The notes beneath the pieces are model-generated. The model saw nothing but the letters and a program-made list of their open reading frames with translations, had not been told where the DNA came from and searched no databases. The position numbers and the translations under genes were made by a program. This document shows, piece after piece, positions 38,411 to 47,244 of a stretch of DNA of 64,000 bases (position 1 is the first letter of the stretch; the number at the start of each line of letters is the position of its first letter). The stretch is taken from the NCBI RefSeq assembly GCF_002929335.1, contig NZ_PJIL01000006.1:202619-266618 (forward strand). Direction: 5' to 3'. Source of the stretch: Arthrobacter sp. Y81. GTDB lineage: Bacteria > Actinomycetota > Actinomycetes > Actinomycetales > Micrococcaceae.

Positions 38411-38754
38411 TTGGCCTCCCCCTTCGCTTCTTGCCGGGGATTGCCGGCGTCGAGCGGCCCGTTGACCGCATTGCTGAGGCCGTGAACCTCGCGGCTGCCT
38501 GCCAGTTCGATCAGCCGGACGGTCCTGCGGTCCCCCGGTTCGAACCGGGCCGCGGTGCCGGCCGGAATGTCCAGCCGGCGGCCGTAGGCAGCCTTGCGGT
38601 CAAATTCAAGGGCGGCGTTCACTTCGGCAAAGTGGTAGTGCGAGCCCACCTGCACGGGCCGGTCGCCCGTGTTAACAACCACGACGTCGATTGCCTCGCG
38701 TCCGGCATTAATCACCACAGGCGCTGAGCCCAGAACGTACTCACCCGGAATCAT
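38407..38754 (-). CDS. ureB: Urease beta subunit UreB
   Basis: A 115-residue structural subunit. The start MIPGEYVLG at ATG 38754 is the family N-terminus, followed by [19 protein letters not shown] and [17 protein letters not shown]. It lies 10 bp after ureA and overlaps ureC by 4 bp. A longer in-frame start at 38793 would run into ureA and is not needed. Confidence 0.95.
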
Positions 38755-38764
38755 GGCCCTGCCC

Positions 38765-39067
38765 CTATCGGATCGGATCGTGGACGGTGACAAGCTTGGT
38801 TCCGTCCGGGAACGTGGCCTCGATCTGGACGTCGTGGATCATTTCGGGCACGCCTTCCATCACGTCGTCGCGGCTTAGCACGGTGGTGCCATAGCTCATG
38901 AGTTCAGCGACAGTGCGGCCGTCCCGGGCGCCCTCGATCAGTTCGTAGCTGATGATCGCCACGGATTCAGGGAAGTTCAGCTTTAGCCCGCGGGCCTGGC
39001 GGCGCCGGGCAAGGTCCGCGGCGACCACGATCATGAGCTTTTCCTGCTCACGGGGCATCAGATGCAT
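38765..39067 (-). CDS. ureA: Urease gamma subunit UreA
   Basis: A 100-residue structural subunit, first gene of the urease operon. [41 protein letters not shown] and VHDPIR at the end are typical. The 197-bp gap upstream (39068-39264) must hold the operon promoter; I see no clear operator in it. Confidence 0.96.
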   Translation of the reverse strand: MHLMPREQEKLMIVVAADLARRRQARGLKLNFPESVAIISYELIEGARDGRTVAELMSYGTTVLSRDDVMEGVPEMIHDVQIEATFPDGTKLVTVHDPIR

Positions 39068-39264
39068 CAGAAAATCCCTTCAACGGCCCGGCTCGGTCCT
39101 ATGTTTATAGACCCGAAGGATCGGGCTTAGCCAGACCTGCCGGTGCACTCCTGGCAGAGCACCTACGACTATGGTTCGTGACCACAGTAGGCCGGTCAGG
39201 TTTCCGTGAGATTTCCTGGGTCCGTCTCCCGGCTTCAGGGATGGGGGAGACTGTGTGGCGGTGC

Positions 39265-39567
39265 TTAGCCTTCGCAATCAACGCAATAGGCGTGGCCGTT
39301 CTTTTCGCGGGCGATCTGGGACCGGTGCCGGACCAGGAAACAGGAGTAGCAGGTGAATTCGTCCTGCGCCTGCGGGATGACCTGGACTACCAGTTCCTCG
39401 GCGACGAATTCGCCGCCGGGGACCATGCCATCGTCGAGTGCGTCGGCCTCATCCAGCTCTCGGACAACGCTTCGTGCATCAGGGGCGTTCGCGGACTGGA
39501 GCGCTTCCAGGGAGTTGTCCTGGGATTCCTTGACGTCGGATCGTACTTCGTCGTAATCGGTTGCCAC
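39265..39567 (-). CDS. DUF4193 protein
   Basis: A 100-residue acidic actinobacterial protein. The N-terminal half is rich in Asp and Glu (ELDEADALDDG); the C-terminal half has a four-Cys zinc-ribbon-like pattern, FTCYSCFLV and YCVDCEG. Length and pattern match DUF4193, which is conserved and single-copy in many actinobacteria; function unknown. It starts with GTG at 39567. Confidence 0.92.
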   Translation of the reverse strand: MATDYDEVRSDVKESQDNSLEALQSANAPDARSVVRELDEADALDDGMVPGGEFVAEELVVQVIPQAQDEFTCYSCFLVRHRSQIAREKNGHAYCVDCEG

Positions 39568-39770
39568 TTAGGGGGTTCTCTTTTCTAATGTTCTTGTCTG
39601 ACGGCAATGCAACATACACCATCGCGCCCTTATTCCCTGCCAGTAAGACAGACTGCGTCGGAGATACGCGGGGGACCCGTCAAGTTTAGAGTGCTTTCCT
39701 GCAGGTTAAGTACAGGCGCCTTAAGTACAGACGCTGGATGTACGGACGCGGAAGTTCAGGTAGCGGGAGG
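39568..39770. other. Intergenic region with short imperfect tandem repeats
   Basis: This 203-bp gap lies upstream of the DUF4193 gene and downstream of the LacI gene. TTAAGTACAGGCGCC (39706), TTAAGTACAGACGCTGG (39721) and ATGTACGGACGCGG (39738) form three imperfect direct copies. Nothing else stands out. Confidence 0.55.
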
Positions 39771-40808
39771 TCAGGCGGCGGGCGCCGCCGTCGAGTCCCT
39801 GACCACCAGTTCGGTTGCCAGTTCAACGTGTGTTGATTCCAGGGTTTCCCCGTTGGCCAGCCGCAGGATGGACCGGAGGGCAGTCCGCCCCATTTCCTGA
39901 AGGGGCTGCGCCACGGACGTCAGGCGGGGAACAGACTGTTCGGTGATGTCCGTCCCGTCGAAGCCCACCAGGCTCAGCTCTTCAGGCACACGGATGCCCT
40001 GCAGGCGGGCCTCGTCCAGGACGCCGAGCGCTATTGCATCGTTGCCGGCGAAAATTGCGGTGGGCCGGTCTGCGAGGGCGAACAACTGGCGGGCACCGGC
40101 GACGCCAAAGTAGCGCTGGAACTGGCCGGTCACGATGTAGTCCGGATTCGCCGGGATGCTGGCGGCACGCAGGGCCGCCAGGTATCCATGGAGCCGGGCC
40201 ACGCTGCATTCGGCGGCCTCAGGGCCACCCAGGAACGCAATCTTCCGGTGCCCCAAGGAGATCAGGTGCTCGGCGGCTGCCTTGCCACCGGCCCAGTTGG
40301 TGGCGCCGACGCTGACAAACCCGGAACGGGGCGGGTTGAGCGGGTCGATGACCACCACGGGGATGTTCCGGCGCCGGAAGGATTCCAGCTGGCCGGGCGT
40401 GACTTCGGATGTCACCAGGATGAGTCCCTTACGGCCTGCATCGAAAAGCCGCTGGGACCATTGCTGCTGGTCCGTGTTCTGCAGCTTGTCCGGGGTCACG
40501 CTGCTCAGGACCACCTCCACGCCCTCCTCGGCGGCGCAGCCGACAATCCCTGACATCACTTCCAGGGAGTACGAACTGTCCAGGCCGTCAAAGACCAGGT
40601 CCACGAGTGCCGGCCCGGTGGACCTGACCCTGCGCTGCATCGGCGATTCGTAACCCAGCTTCGCCAGGGCCTTCTGGACGCGGGCGCGGGTGGCCTCGGC
40701 CACGTCGTCGCGGCCGTTGATGACCTTGGAAACGGTGGGAGTGGACACTCCGGCAAGCGCCGCGACGTCGGCCAGGTTCAGCTTGGCCTTCGGTGTCTTT
40801 GCAGGCAT
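39771..40808 (-). CDS. LacI-family transcriptional regulator
   Basis: A 345-residue repressor. The N-terminal helix-turn-helix NLADVAALAGVSTPTVSKVINGRDDVAEAT and the hinge helix precede a periplasmic-binding-protein-like sugar sensor (ISLGHRKIAFLGGPE, AIFAGNDAIALGVLDEA, VGFDGTDITEQSVPRLTSVAQP). The divergently placed partner is only a remnant of a sugar-binding protein gene (41009-41230), so this regulator has probably lost its main target operon. A CGAAA-AA-TTTCG inverted repeat at 40823-40834, 15 bp before its start, could be its own operator. Confidence 0.93.
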   Translation of the reverse strand: MPAKTPKAKLNLADVAALAGVSTPTVSKVINGRDDVAEATRARVQKALAKLGYESPMQRRVRSTGPALVDLVFDGLDSSYSLEVMSGIVGCAAEEGVEVVLSSVTPDKLQNTDQQQWSQRLFDAGRKGLILVTSEVTPGQLESFRRRNIPVVVIDPLNPPRSGFVSVGATNWAGGKAAAEHLISLGHRKIAFLGGPEAAECSVARLHGYLAALRAASIPANPDYIVTGQFQRYFGVAGARQLFALADRPTAIFAGNDAIALGVLDEARLQGIRVPEELSLVGFDGTDITEQSVPRLTSVAQPLQEMGRTALRSILRLANGETLESTHVELATELVVRDSTAAPAA

Positions 40809-40822
40809 TCCAGCAACTTTCT

Positions 40823-40834
40823 CGAAAAATTTCG
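40823..40834. promoter_or_regulatory. Short inverted repeat near the LacI gene start
   Basis: CGAAAAATTTCG has 5-bp arms around AA. Its position 15 bp upstream of the regulator's ATG fits autoregulation, but such a short AT-rich repeat could be chance. Confidence 0.35.
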
Positions 40835-41008
40835 GTAGCTGAAGTCTGCACCAGTCGGGATGCCGCCGTCAAGATTCGTGTGAACACCCTTGGGGCCGCG
40901 CCGTAATCGGCGCTAACTTCGATCTCAGCCAACGAATTGATTGCGAAATGTTTTTAGACAGCCTATCCAGCGCCGCAACGCCGCGGCTCTCTTCAATGGC
41001 GATCAGCA

Positions 41009-41230
41009 TGGAACCAGGCCGGACAAGTGGAGGACCTCACCGGCTGGGTCGACGCGAATCCGGACGTCAAGGCCAAGCTGTTCCCGTCCTCCTTTGCGGC
41101 CGCCACCGTTGACGGCAAGATCTATGCCGTCCCCACGCAGACCGTGGCCCCGATCGTCTTCTACTACAACAAGGAGCTCTTCGCGAAGGCCAATGCCCAG
41201 CCGCCCAAGACCTGGGACGATCTCATTGCC
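41009..41230 (+). pseudogene. Fragment of a sugar ABC transporter substrate-binding protein
   Basis: The frame reads WNQAGQVEDLTGWV, VDGKIYAVPTQTVAPIVFYYN and KELFAKANAQPPKTWDDLIA. This is the internal region of a family 1 extracellular sugar-binding protein (about 75 of some 430 residues). There is no start with signal peptide upstream and similarity stops after DDLIA. It lies divergent from a LacI gene, where such operons normally start, and directly before the end of HNH copy 2. It is a remnant of a deleted importer. Confidence 0.8.
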
Positions 41231-41351
41231 GTGGATGGGCAGCCTTATCCAGCCCTCCGGGTTGATGTTGCCTTGTCCGATCTGCATGCCGATCTGCAAC
41301 GTGGCGCCGTGAAGGCATGCCGTTCCCAAACTACGTCATTCGAGAGCTGTG

Positions 41352-43059
41352 TCATTCGAGCCTGAAGTAGTTGTTCCATTGTGGTTTTTGGTGTGGGTCG
41401 ATGTGGGGTGGCGGGATGAACCAGGGGACGCCGGTTTTGACCTGGATGGTCCACTGCTCCTTGTGGATGAGGTGGTGGTTATGGGAGCACAGCAGGGTGC
41501 CGTTGTCAGTGCTCGTGCTCCCGCCGTGCGACCAGTAACTGATGTGGTGGGCTTCGCACCAGGGCGCTGGGATGGTGCAGCCCGGGAAGGCGCAGCCCTG
41601 GTCGCGGGCGGTGATGGCCTTGCGGATGTGGGGCGGGAAAATCCTGGTGGTGCGGCCGATATCCAGGATGCGGCCCTGGCTGCCGAGCAGGACGGGGATG
41701 ATGTCGGCGTCGCAGGCGATCTTCCGGACCATGGACGCCGCGACCGGGCCGGTGAAGGTGAACGACCCGGTGCCGGGGATGCCGGGGATGCCGGCCGGGG
41801 ATTCGCTGCCGGTGCCGGTGGCCGTGGAGCGGTAGCGGGGTCCTTGGGCGGTGGTGTGTTCGAGGCGGTCCAGGAGGTCCTGGTAGTCGATGGTGACCAT
41901 GACCTGCGGCCGGAGCCCGCCGGCAGTGGGAAGGCCGTTCGTTGTCAGGCCTGCTTTGCAGGCACCGACCAGGCCGTCGAGGAGCCGTTGCGGCCGGGTC
42001 CGCTGGTCCAGGTCGGCGTCACTACCCCCGGTAGTACCTACCCGGGTGCGGGGGTTGGTGGCGGTGTTCATCACGGTCAGGAGGGGTTCGTACTGGTCCG
42101 GGGTGGCGAAGATTTCTAGGTGGTGGAGTCCGCGGCGGGCCGGGCGGAGGAAGACGCCCTGGCGGCGGCGGAGTTCTTCCTCGGAAGGGCTCCGAACCGT
42201 CCTGGTCGATCGCATCGGTCCAGCGGCGGGCCATCCGGGTGAGGAAGTCGGTGTCGTACTCGGCCGCGGTGCGGGTCAGGGCGTGTTCCATCCGGGCTGT
42301 GGTGTCCTCGGTGGCGTGGTGCCGGACGCGGTCCAGGGCCAGAGTGATGATGGTCGCGGGGCGGGAGGCGATAGTCCCGGCGGCAACAGCGGCGGCGAGT
42401 TCGGGCCGCTCCGCAGGCTCCGTATGGCCGGCAAACCCGGTCCGGGGCAGGAGATCGGCCGCGAGGGCGATCCTACGGCGAGCCTCGGCCGCACTGATCC
42501 GGAGCCGCGTGCGGAGGAACTCGGCAGCGTTCCGGCATCCGTCGCCAGCCGGATCCGGGGCTGCTGCGGATGGCCGTCCACCAGCAGCCTCGGGGCCGGT
42601 TTCGGCCTGGCCGGATTTACCCAAAACCCAGCCCGCCGGCTCGTGCACTGCAGTCTCCCCCCACCCCGTGGTCCAACCAACCGCCGCGCCCGACCCTGAG
42701 CGTGCCGCTGCTGTTGCCTCGCGCCGGGTCCGGGCCACGGACCCGGCCGCGACCACCTGCAGATACTCGACGGCCCGGGAAACCTCCTCAACGTCGGCGG
42801 CGAAATCAGCTGCCTCACGAAAATCACGCAGCTCGGCGTCAGCGACCGCCATCGAACACACACTCTTCAACAGCTCAAGGCTCCGGGTCAGCTCACCGGA
42901 TCCGCCGCCGTCGGACGTTAAAGCAGCCGCCAATCCAGCTGCCTGCGCCGTCCCGGACGTGACTCTGCGGAGGCCTCGGAAGCGCGCGTCGGGAAGCACA
43001 GCAGGCAACACTGCCCACGGCAATGCGCCTCGTGCTGGATCTTCCCCCATGGCCTCCAT
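41352..43059 (-). pseudogene. DUF222/13E12-type HNH protein, copy 2, split by a +1 frameshift
   Basis: The 5' part (ATG 43059) encodes the DUF222 region up to ARRWTDAIDQDGSEP; the 3' part, from about 42190 down to 41352, encodes SEEELRRRQGVFLRPARRG and the HNH motif CAFPGCTIPAPWCEAHHISYW. Compared with copy 1 at the same point, where the gene reads GAGCCTTCCGAG, this copy reads GAGCCCTTCCGAG: one extra base in the G run at 42187-42189 (+ strand). Removing it restores a single frame of about 570 residues. Either a recent inactivation or a sequencing error. Confidence 0.88.
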
Positions 43060-43172
43060 GGCATAACTCTGCCACTGGGCACCGACAAAATAGGCCTGCT
43101 ACATCGGCACTGCAAACCGTTGACCGTGACCATCTTTGGAACAGGCGGAAGCTCCACCCCACTCCGCATTCA

Positions 43173-43811
43173 CTAGCGTGTGTGGTCGTTGCGCACTGGC
43201 TGGCGACCGGCTGCTGCGCGGTGCCGGCGGATTTGCCAGATGACCAGCAGGGCCACGGCCACGGCGGCCACAACGACGGCGGCGGCGCCGCCGGCCGTGC
43301 GGGCCACCTCGTCGTACAGGTCTCCGGCGAGGAAGCCGAGCGTCACGAACAGGCTCCCCCACAGCACGCCGCCGGTGATGTTCCAGAGTGCGAAGCGCCG
43401 GTAGGGCATGCCGCTGAGGCCGGCCAACGCGGGCATCACGGCGCGGAAGAAGGCGGTGAACCGGCCCAGGAAGATGGCCGGTCCGCCACGTCTTTTGAGG
43501 AAGTCCCGGGCTTTGTCCAGCTGGGGGCGTTTCCGGTCGAAGATCTTCCGCGAGATCAGCCGCGGTCCCAGGTGCTTGCCGATTTCGTAGCCCACGGTGT
43601 CGCCCAGGATCGCGGCAGAGACCACCACCGCAATCATCGCCGCGAGCGGGATGCTGCCCTTGGCCGCGATCACACCGCCCACCACGGCCGCGGTTTCGCC
43701 GGGGATGACGAAGCCGATGAAGAGGGCGTCCTCGGCGAAAACGAGTGCGAACACAACACAGGCCACCAGCAGCGGGCTGGCGTTGAGGAGTCCATCGAAG
43801 AATGCCTGCAT
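43173..43811 (-). CDS. DedA-family membrane protein
   Basis: A 212-residue protein with 4-6 hydrophobic segments. Family marks are FAEDALFIGFVIPGETAAVVGGVIA (with the key Glu), DTVGYEIGKHLGPRL and FLGRFTAFFRAVMPALAGLSGM, which includes the conserved Arg motif. DedA proteins are needed for membrane homeostasis and are linked with undecaprenyl-phosphate or phospholipid flipping. ATG at 43811; a GTG six bases upstream is possible. The start is 133 bp from the divergent pfkB gene. Confidence 0.9.
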   Translation of the reverse strand: MQAFFDGLLNASPLLVACVVFALVFAEDALFIGFVIPGETAAVVGGVIAAKGSIPLAAMIAVVVSAAILGDTVGYEIGKHLGPRLISRKIFDRKRPQLDKARDFLKRRGGPAIFLGRFTAFFRAVMPALAGLSGMPYRRFALWNITGGVLWGSLFVTLGFLAGDLYDEVARTAGGAAAVVVAAVAVALLVIWQIRRHRAAAGRQPVRNDHTR

Positions 43812-43944
43812 CAGCACCAGTGTGGCAGTTCAGGCAGGGGGCGTCAGCACCCAGGCTGGATCTGGCTGCGCCGGTCCTCGCTCTGCCTGTCTTCTGTCCG
43901 GTACCCACCGATCCGGATGCGGGCACGTCTCCTATGCTGGGGCC

Positions 43945-44907
43945 ATGGAACCCTCACAGCAGCCGGGCACTATGCCGATTCTTACCCTCACAGTGAATCC
44001 GGCGTTGGATGTCAGCACCTCAACTGAACGGGTCAGCAGCGGCAGTAAACTGAGGTGCGGCGCGAGCCGCCTCGACCCGGGCGGTGGAGGCGTCAACGTG
44101 GCGAGGGTAATCCAGCGCCTCGGCGGACACACCCTGGCGGTGTACACCGCAGGCGGCCCCACCGGGGAGGCCTACCGCCGGCTCATTGAAGCGGAGCGCC
44201 TCCCAACCCTGGCGATACCGATCCAGGGCAGCACACGCCAGGATTTCACCGTTGATGAGACGTCTACGGGTAAGCAGTTCCGGTTCGTCCTCCAGGGGCC
44301 CGAGCTCAGGGAATCGGAGTGGCGCGCCTGCCTGGACCTTGTTGCCGCGTCCATGCGGGCGGGCGGATACGTGGTGGCCAGCGGCAGTCTTCCCCCGGGA
44401 GTCCCGGAGGATTTCTATGCGAGGATCGCCCGCCTGGCGCGTCAGTCGGGTGCGCACTGCGTCGTTGACGCCTCCGGGCCGGCCCTCACCGAGGCGCTTG
44501 CCGAGGGCGTGTTCCTGATCAAACCGAGCCTCCGCGAGCTGGGCGAGCATTTCGGCGCGGCCCTCGAGGGCCACCAGTGCCAGGTCGACGCGGCATCCGC
44601 CCTCGTGGCTGACGGGGCCGCGGAACACGTCGCCCTCACACTCGGTGAAGCCGGAGCCTTGCTCGCCTCGAAGTCCGGCCTCATCCGGCTAATGGTGCCC
44701 AACGTGCCAGTGGTCAGCACAGTTGGGGCCGGCGACAGTTTCCTCGGCGCTTTTGTCCTCAGGCTCGCGCAGGGCCGCCCCCTTGAAGCGGCGTTCCGGG
44801 CCGCCGTGGCCGCCGGCAGTGCCACCGTCATGACGCCTGCCACCGAACTCTGCCACCGGGCCGACGTGGAACGTCTGGAGTCTGAGCTCGCCGACGCAGC
44901 GTCTTGA
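43945..44907 (+). CDS. pfkB: 6-phosphofructokinase, PfkB (ribokinase) family
   Basis: A 320-residue sugar-phosphate kinase. It follows E. coli PfkB along its whole length: GGGGVNVARVIQRLGG (substrate motif), TRQDFTV, FRFVLQGPEL, SGSLPPGVPEDF, and the catalytic STVGAGDSFLGAFV. It should phosphorylate fructose 6-phosphate or a related ketose phosphate (tagatose 6-phosphate, fructose 1-phosphate) with ATP. ATG 43945 is used; an in-frame ATG at 43972 gives the more typical MPILTLTVNPALD start. Confidence 0.87.
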   Translation: MEPSQQPGTMPILTLTVNPALDVSTSTERVSSGSKLRCGASRLDPGGGGVNVARVIQRLGGHTLAVYTAGGPTGEAYRRLIEAERLPTLAIPIQGSTRQDFTVDETSTGKQFRFVLQGPELRESEWRACLDLVAASMRAGGYVVASGSLPPGVPEDFYARIARLARQSGAHCVVDASGPALTEALAEGVFLIKPSLRELGEHFGAALEGHQCQVDAASALVADGAAEHVALTLGEAGALLASKSGLIRLMVPNVPVVSTVGAGDSFLGAFVLRLAQGRPLEAAFRAAVAAGSATVMTPATELCHRADVERLESELADAAS

Positions 44908-44936
44908 CCGGCCGCGGCGGATTCCGCGACTGCTCC

Positions 44937-46272
44937 CTACCTGGGCGAGAACCGGAAGAACAGGACACCGCGCGGGGGAATCGTGCAGTGCAGACCGCCG
45001 CCAGGCAAATCACAGCCAGGCGAATCGGAGCCGGGCAAATCGGAGCCGGGAGCCGCCGCTTCGGGCCGGACGTCCTCCCCGGACCACGCTTCAACCGCGG
45101 ACCAGGAGTCCCACGAAGCTTTCTCCCCGAGGCCAAGATCCCCCAGGGGAAGCGCTGCCTCCAAGGGCTCCTCCCCGGTGTTGAACAGCGCGGCGAAACG
45201 GTCCGCCGTCGTGGTGCTCTCGGCCGTCCAGGCCACCAGCTCCCCGTCGCGGAGGAGCTCGCGGTTTTTTCGGCTTGCCTTGAGGACCTCGAGCAGGTCG
45301 GTGTTGGTGAGGAGCGCCAGGGTCTCGGGCGGCGAGGAGGGCAGGTCGCAGCCCAGCATGAGCGGCGAGCGGGCCATGCACCATAGCGTCATCATGGTGC
45401 GCTGCTCGTCGGGGGTAAGCCGGGTGAGGCGTTCGGGGCCGCGCTCCGCCCGGTGGGCGATCCTGCCCACCGGCAGCATGTCCGCATCAGCCCAGGCTCC
45501 CGGCTGCTGGTGCGGCGCCCAGCGCGCCATACGCGAGAACTGCGCCTCGACGTCGTCCCAGTTGTCCCAGAGGTCGTCCGAGACGCGCCACATCTGGGCG
45601 TTGGAACGGAGGTGCTCGAGGTGCGCGAGGGACAACACCCGTCCCGGCGAGAGGCTGAGGACCATGTCCCGCCCGGATTTGCTGATGGCGTCCTGATAGG
45701 CGGCAATCTCCGAAGTGAAGTACGGGCCCAGCATGTCGTCCGCCTTGACGAAGTCCACGCCCCACTCCGCGAACAGGGCCAGCTGCGAATCGTAGTAGGC
45801 CTGCGCCCCGGGGTGGACGTGTTCCAGCCCGAAGTTGTCAGTATTCCAGTCGCAGACGGAGGGTGTCCGCCACCTGGTCCGCCGTGAACGCCGTGCCGGC
45901 CACCGGCATCCGGTCGCGGACCGCCTGCCGCGGTATTCCGCGCATGATGTGGAGCCCGAACTTCAGCCCCAGGGCGTGGATCTTCGCCGCCAGCGGGCCA
46001 AAGCCCTTGCCGTCCGCAGCAGAAGGGAAGCGGCTCAGTGCCGGTAGCTGGCGACCGAAGCCGTCCAGGACCAGGGCGGCGCCGTCGTTATAGCCGCCCG
46101 CTTTGGCAGCGGGTTCGTACCACTGGATGTCGACGACGACGGTGTCCCAGCCGTGCGGCGCCAGGTGGGCGGCCATGAACTCGGCGTTGGCGAGGACTTC
46201 GTCCTCCGTGACAGTGGTGCCGAAACAGTCCCAGCTGTTCCAGCCCATGGGAGGAGTTTGCGCTAACAACAT
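44937..46272 (-). pseudogene. GH27 alpha-galactosidase-like gene, frameshifted
   Basis: The 5' part (ATG 46272) reads TPPMGWNSWDCFG and VVDIQWYEP, the standard GH27 start, down to QVADT. There the frame breaks at about 45858-45864 and ends at a TGA soon after. In the next frame the expected SVCDWNTDNFGLEHVHPG follows, then DFVKADDM (nucleophile Asp), LSLSPG, WRVSDDLWDNWDDV and TMMTLWCMARSPLMLGCDLP. Apart from one base error the gene is complete, about 445 residues and without signal peptide. GH27 includes alpha-galactosidases and beta-L-arabinopyranosidases. A shared operator motif lies 3 bp before its start. Either a real inactivation or a sequencing error. Confidence 0.87.
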
Positions 46273-46275
46273 CTG

Positions 46276-46290
46276 TACAACGTTATAGAA
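46276..46290. promoter_or_regulatory. LacI-type operator, site A (GH27 gene)
   Basis: TACAACGTTATAGAA, a near-palindrome centred on the CG of AACGTT as in many LacI operators. It is identical to sites at 59886 and 62605. It almost touches the GH27 start codon (46272), and there is no ribosome site between, so the transcript may be leaderless. Confidence 0.8.
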
Positions 46291-46405
46291 GGTTCCGTCC
46301 GAAGGGAACCCCCCGGAGTTGGGAGCGTCAGGTCAGAACGGAGCAGACGGCGGTACTGCCATCTGCTTCGCTCATGATGTGCCGGCTCTGCCGCCGGGGG
46401 AACGT

Positions 46406-46735
46406 CTACATCTGCATGTCGGCGAGCTCATAGATTTCAAGCCTGAACTTGCCACTGCCTTGTGCCAGGAACGGGTGGCCGTCCGCGAGCGCCTTCGCCC
46501 CGTCGAGGGTGTCGGCCTCCACGATTGAGTAGCCGTTCAGGTCGGAGGCTTCAGCGAGGGTTCCATCGTCCACTACCGAGGTGCCGGCGGCGAACGGTGC
46601 GCCGGCGTCGAGCAGTGCCGGGCCCAGCTTCTCCATCCAGGCTCCCCAGGCGGCCATCTGTTCGGCGGACTGCTCCGGCGTGAACTGGTCCATCGGCGTG
46701 GCCGGTCCTTTGTAGATGTAAATGAACTTGCTCAT
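46406..46735 (-). CDS. YciI/DGPF-domain protein
   Basis: A 109-residue dimeric alpha-beta barrel protein. KFIYIYKGPATPMDQFTPEQ at the start and SIVEADTLDGAKALADGHPF at the end are typical of the YCII family (DGPF branch). It overlaps the upstream SRPBCC gene by ATGA. In actinobacteria such proteins sit with AHSA1/SRPBCC and ArsR genes, as here; no biochemical role is established. Confidence 0.88.
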   Translation of the reverse strand: MSKFIYIYKGPATPMDQFTPEQSAEQMAAWGAWMEKLGPALLDAGAPFAAGTSVVDDGTLAEASDLNGYSIVEADTLDGAKALADGHPFLAQGSGKFRLEIYELADMQM

Positions 46736-47214
46736 GACTTGTCCTTTCGTTGTGTGTTTTCCTGGGTGGCTTGCGATCCGCCCCCTTCAAGAAGGGACTT
46801 CAGCTTCACGAGATCCTTGCGCATGGCGCGCCGCATCATAGGTGCCATCACGAGGTTGACGACCGCCGGGAACCCGGCCGGCATACCGGTGTTACGCAGC
46901 GTCATGCGCGTGGAACCGCCAGCGGCCTCCGTCCAGGTGTAGGTCGTCTGCATGGGGAACGGCCCCTGGGCCGTGCGCATGACCAGCTTCCTGCCCGGGT
47001 CCAGCTCGGTGAATTCGTAGACGTATTCCAGGCTCTTTCCGAGGAACTGCGCCCTGAACGCCACCTTGGATCCCAATGCCATGGCCGGAGCCGTTTCCCA
47101 CCTCACGGCCTTGATGTTCGAATACCAGGCCGGAGCGTTTTCCGGGTTGGCCGCGTAGGCCGCCACCCCCGCGCGCGGCCGGCGGATCTCGATTTCCGTC
47201 ACCACATCAACCAT
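46732..47214 (-). CDS. SRPBCC-family polyketide-cyclase-like protein
   Basis: A 160-residue START-like protein. VVTEIEIRRPRAGVAAYAANPENAPAWYSNI and YVYEFTELDPGRKLVMRTAQGPFPM fit the SRPBCC fold with a hydrophobic cavity; the C-terminus is highly charged. The ATG at 47214 or GTG at 47223 are both served by GGGAGGTGAGG. It overlaps the YciI gene at its 3' end and lies about 30 bp after the AHSA1 fusion gene in the same operon. Confidence 0.85.
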   Translation of the reverse strand: MVDVVTEIEIRRPRAGVAAYAANPENAPAWYSNIKAVRWETAPAMALGSKVAFRAQFLGKSLEYVYEFTELDPGRKLVMRTAQGPFPMQTTYTWTEAAGGSTRMTLRNTGMPAGFPAVVNLVMAPMMRRAMRKDLVKLKSLLEGGGSQATQENTQRKDKS

Positions 47215-47244
47215 GCCTGCCACCTCACCTCCCGTCTCAACCGC

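Noticed and set aside
38537..38546. GGTTCGAACC, resembling a tRNA T-loop
   Set aside because: It lies inside ureB coding sequence and no acceptor or anticodon stem surrounds it.
43597..43944. Upstream extension of the pfkB frame
   Set aside because: It is antisense to dedA and the family N-terminus starts at 43945 or 43972.
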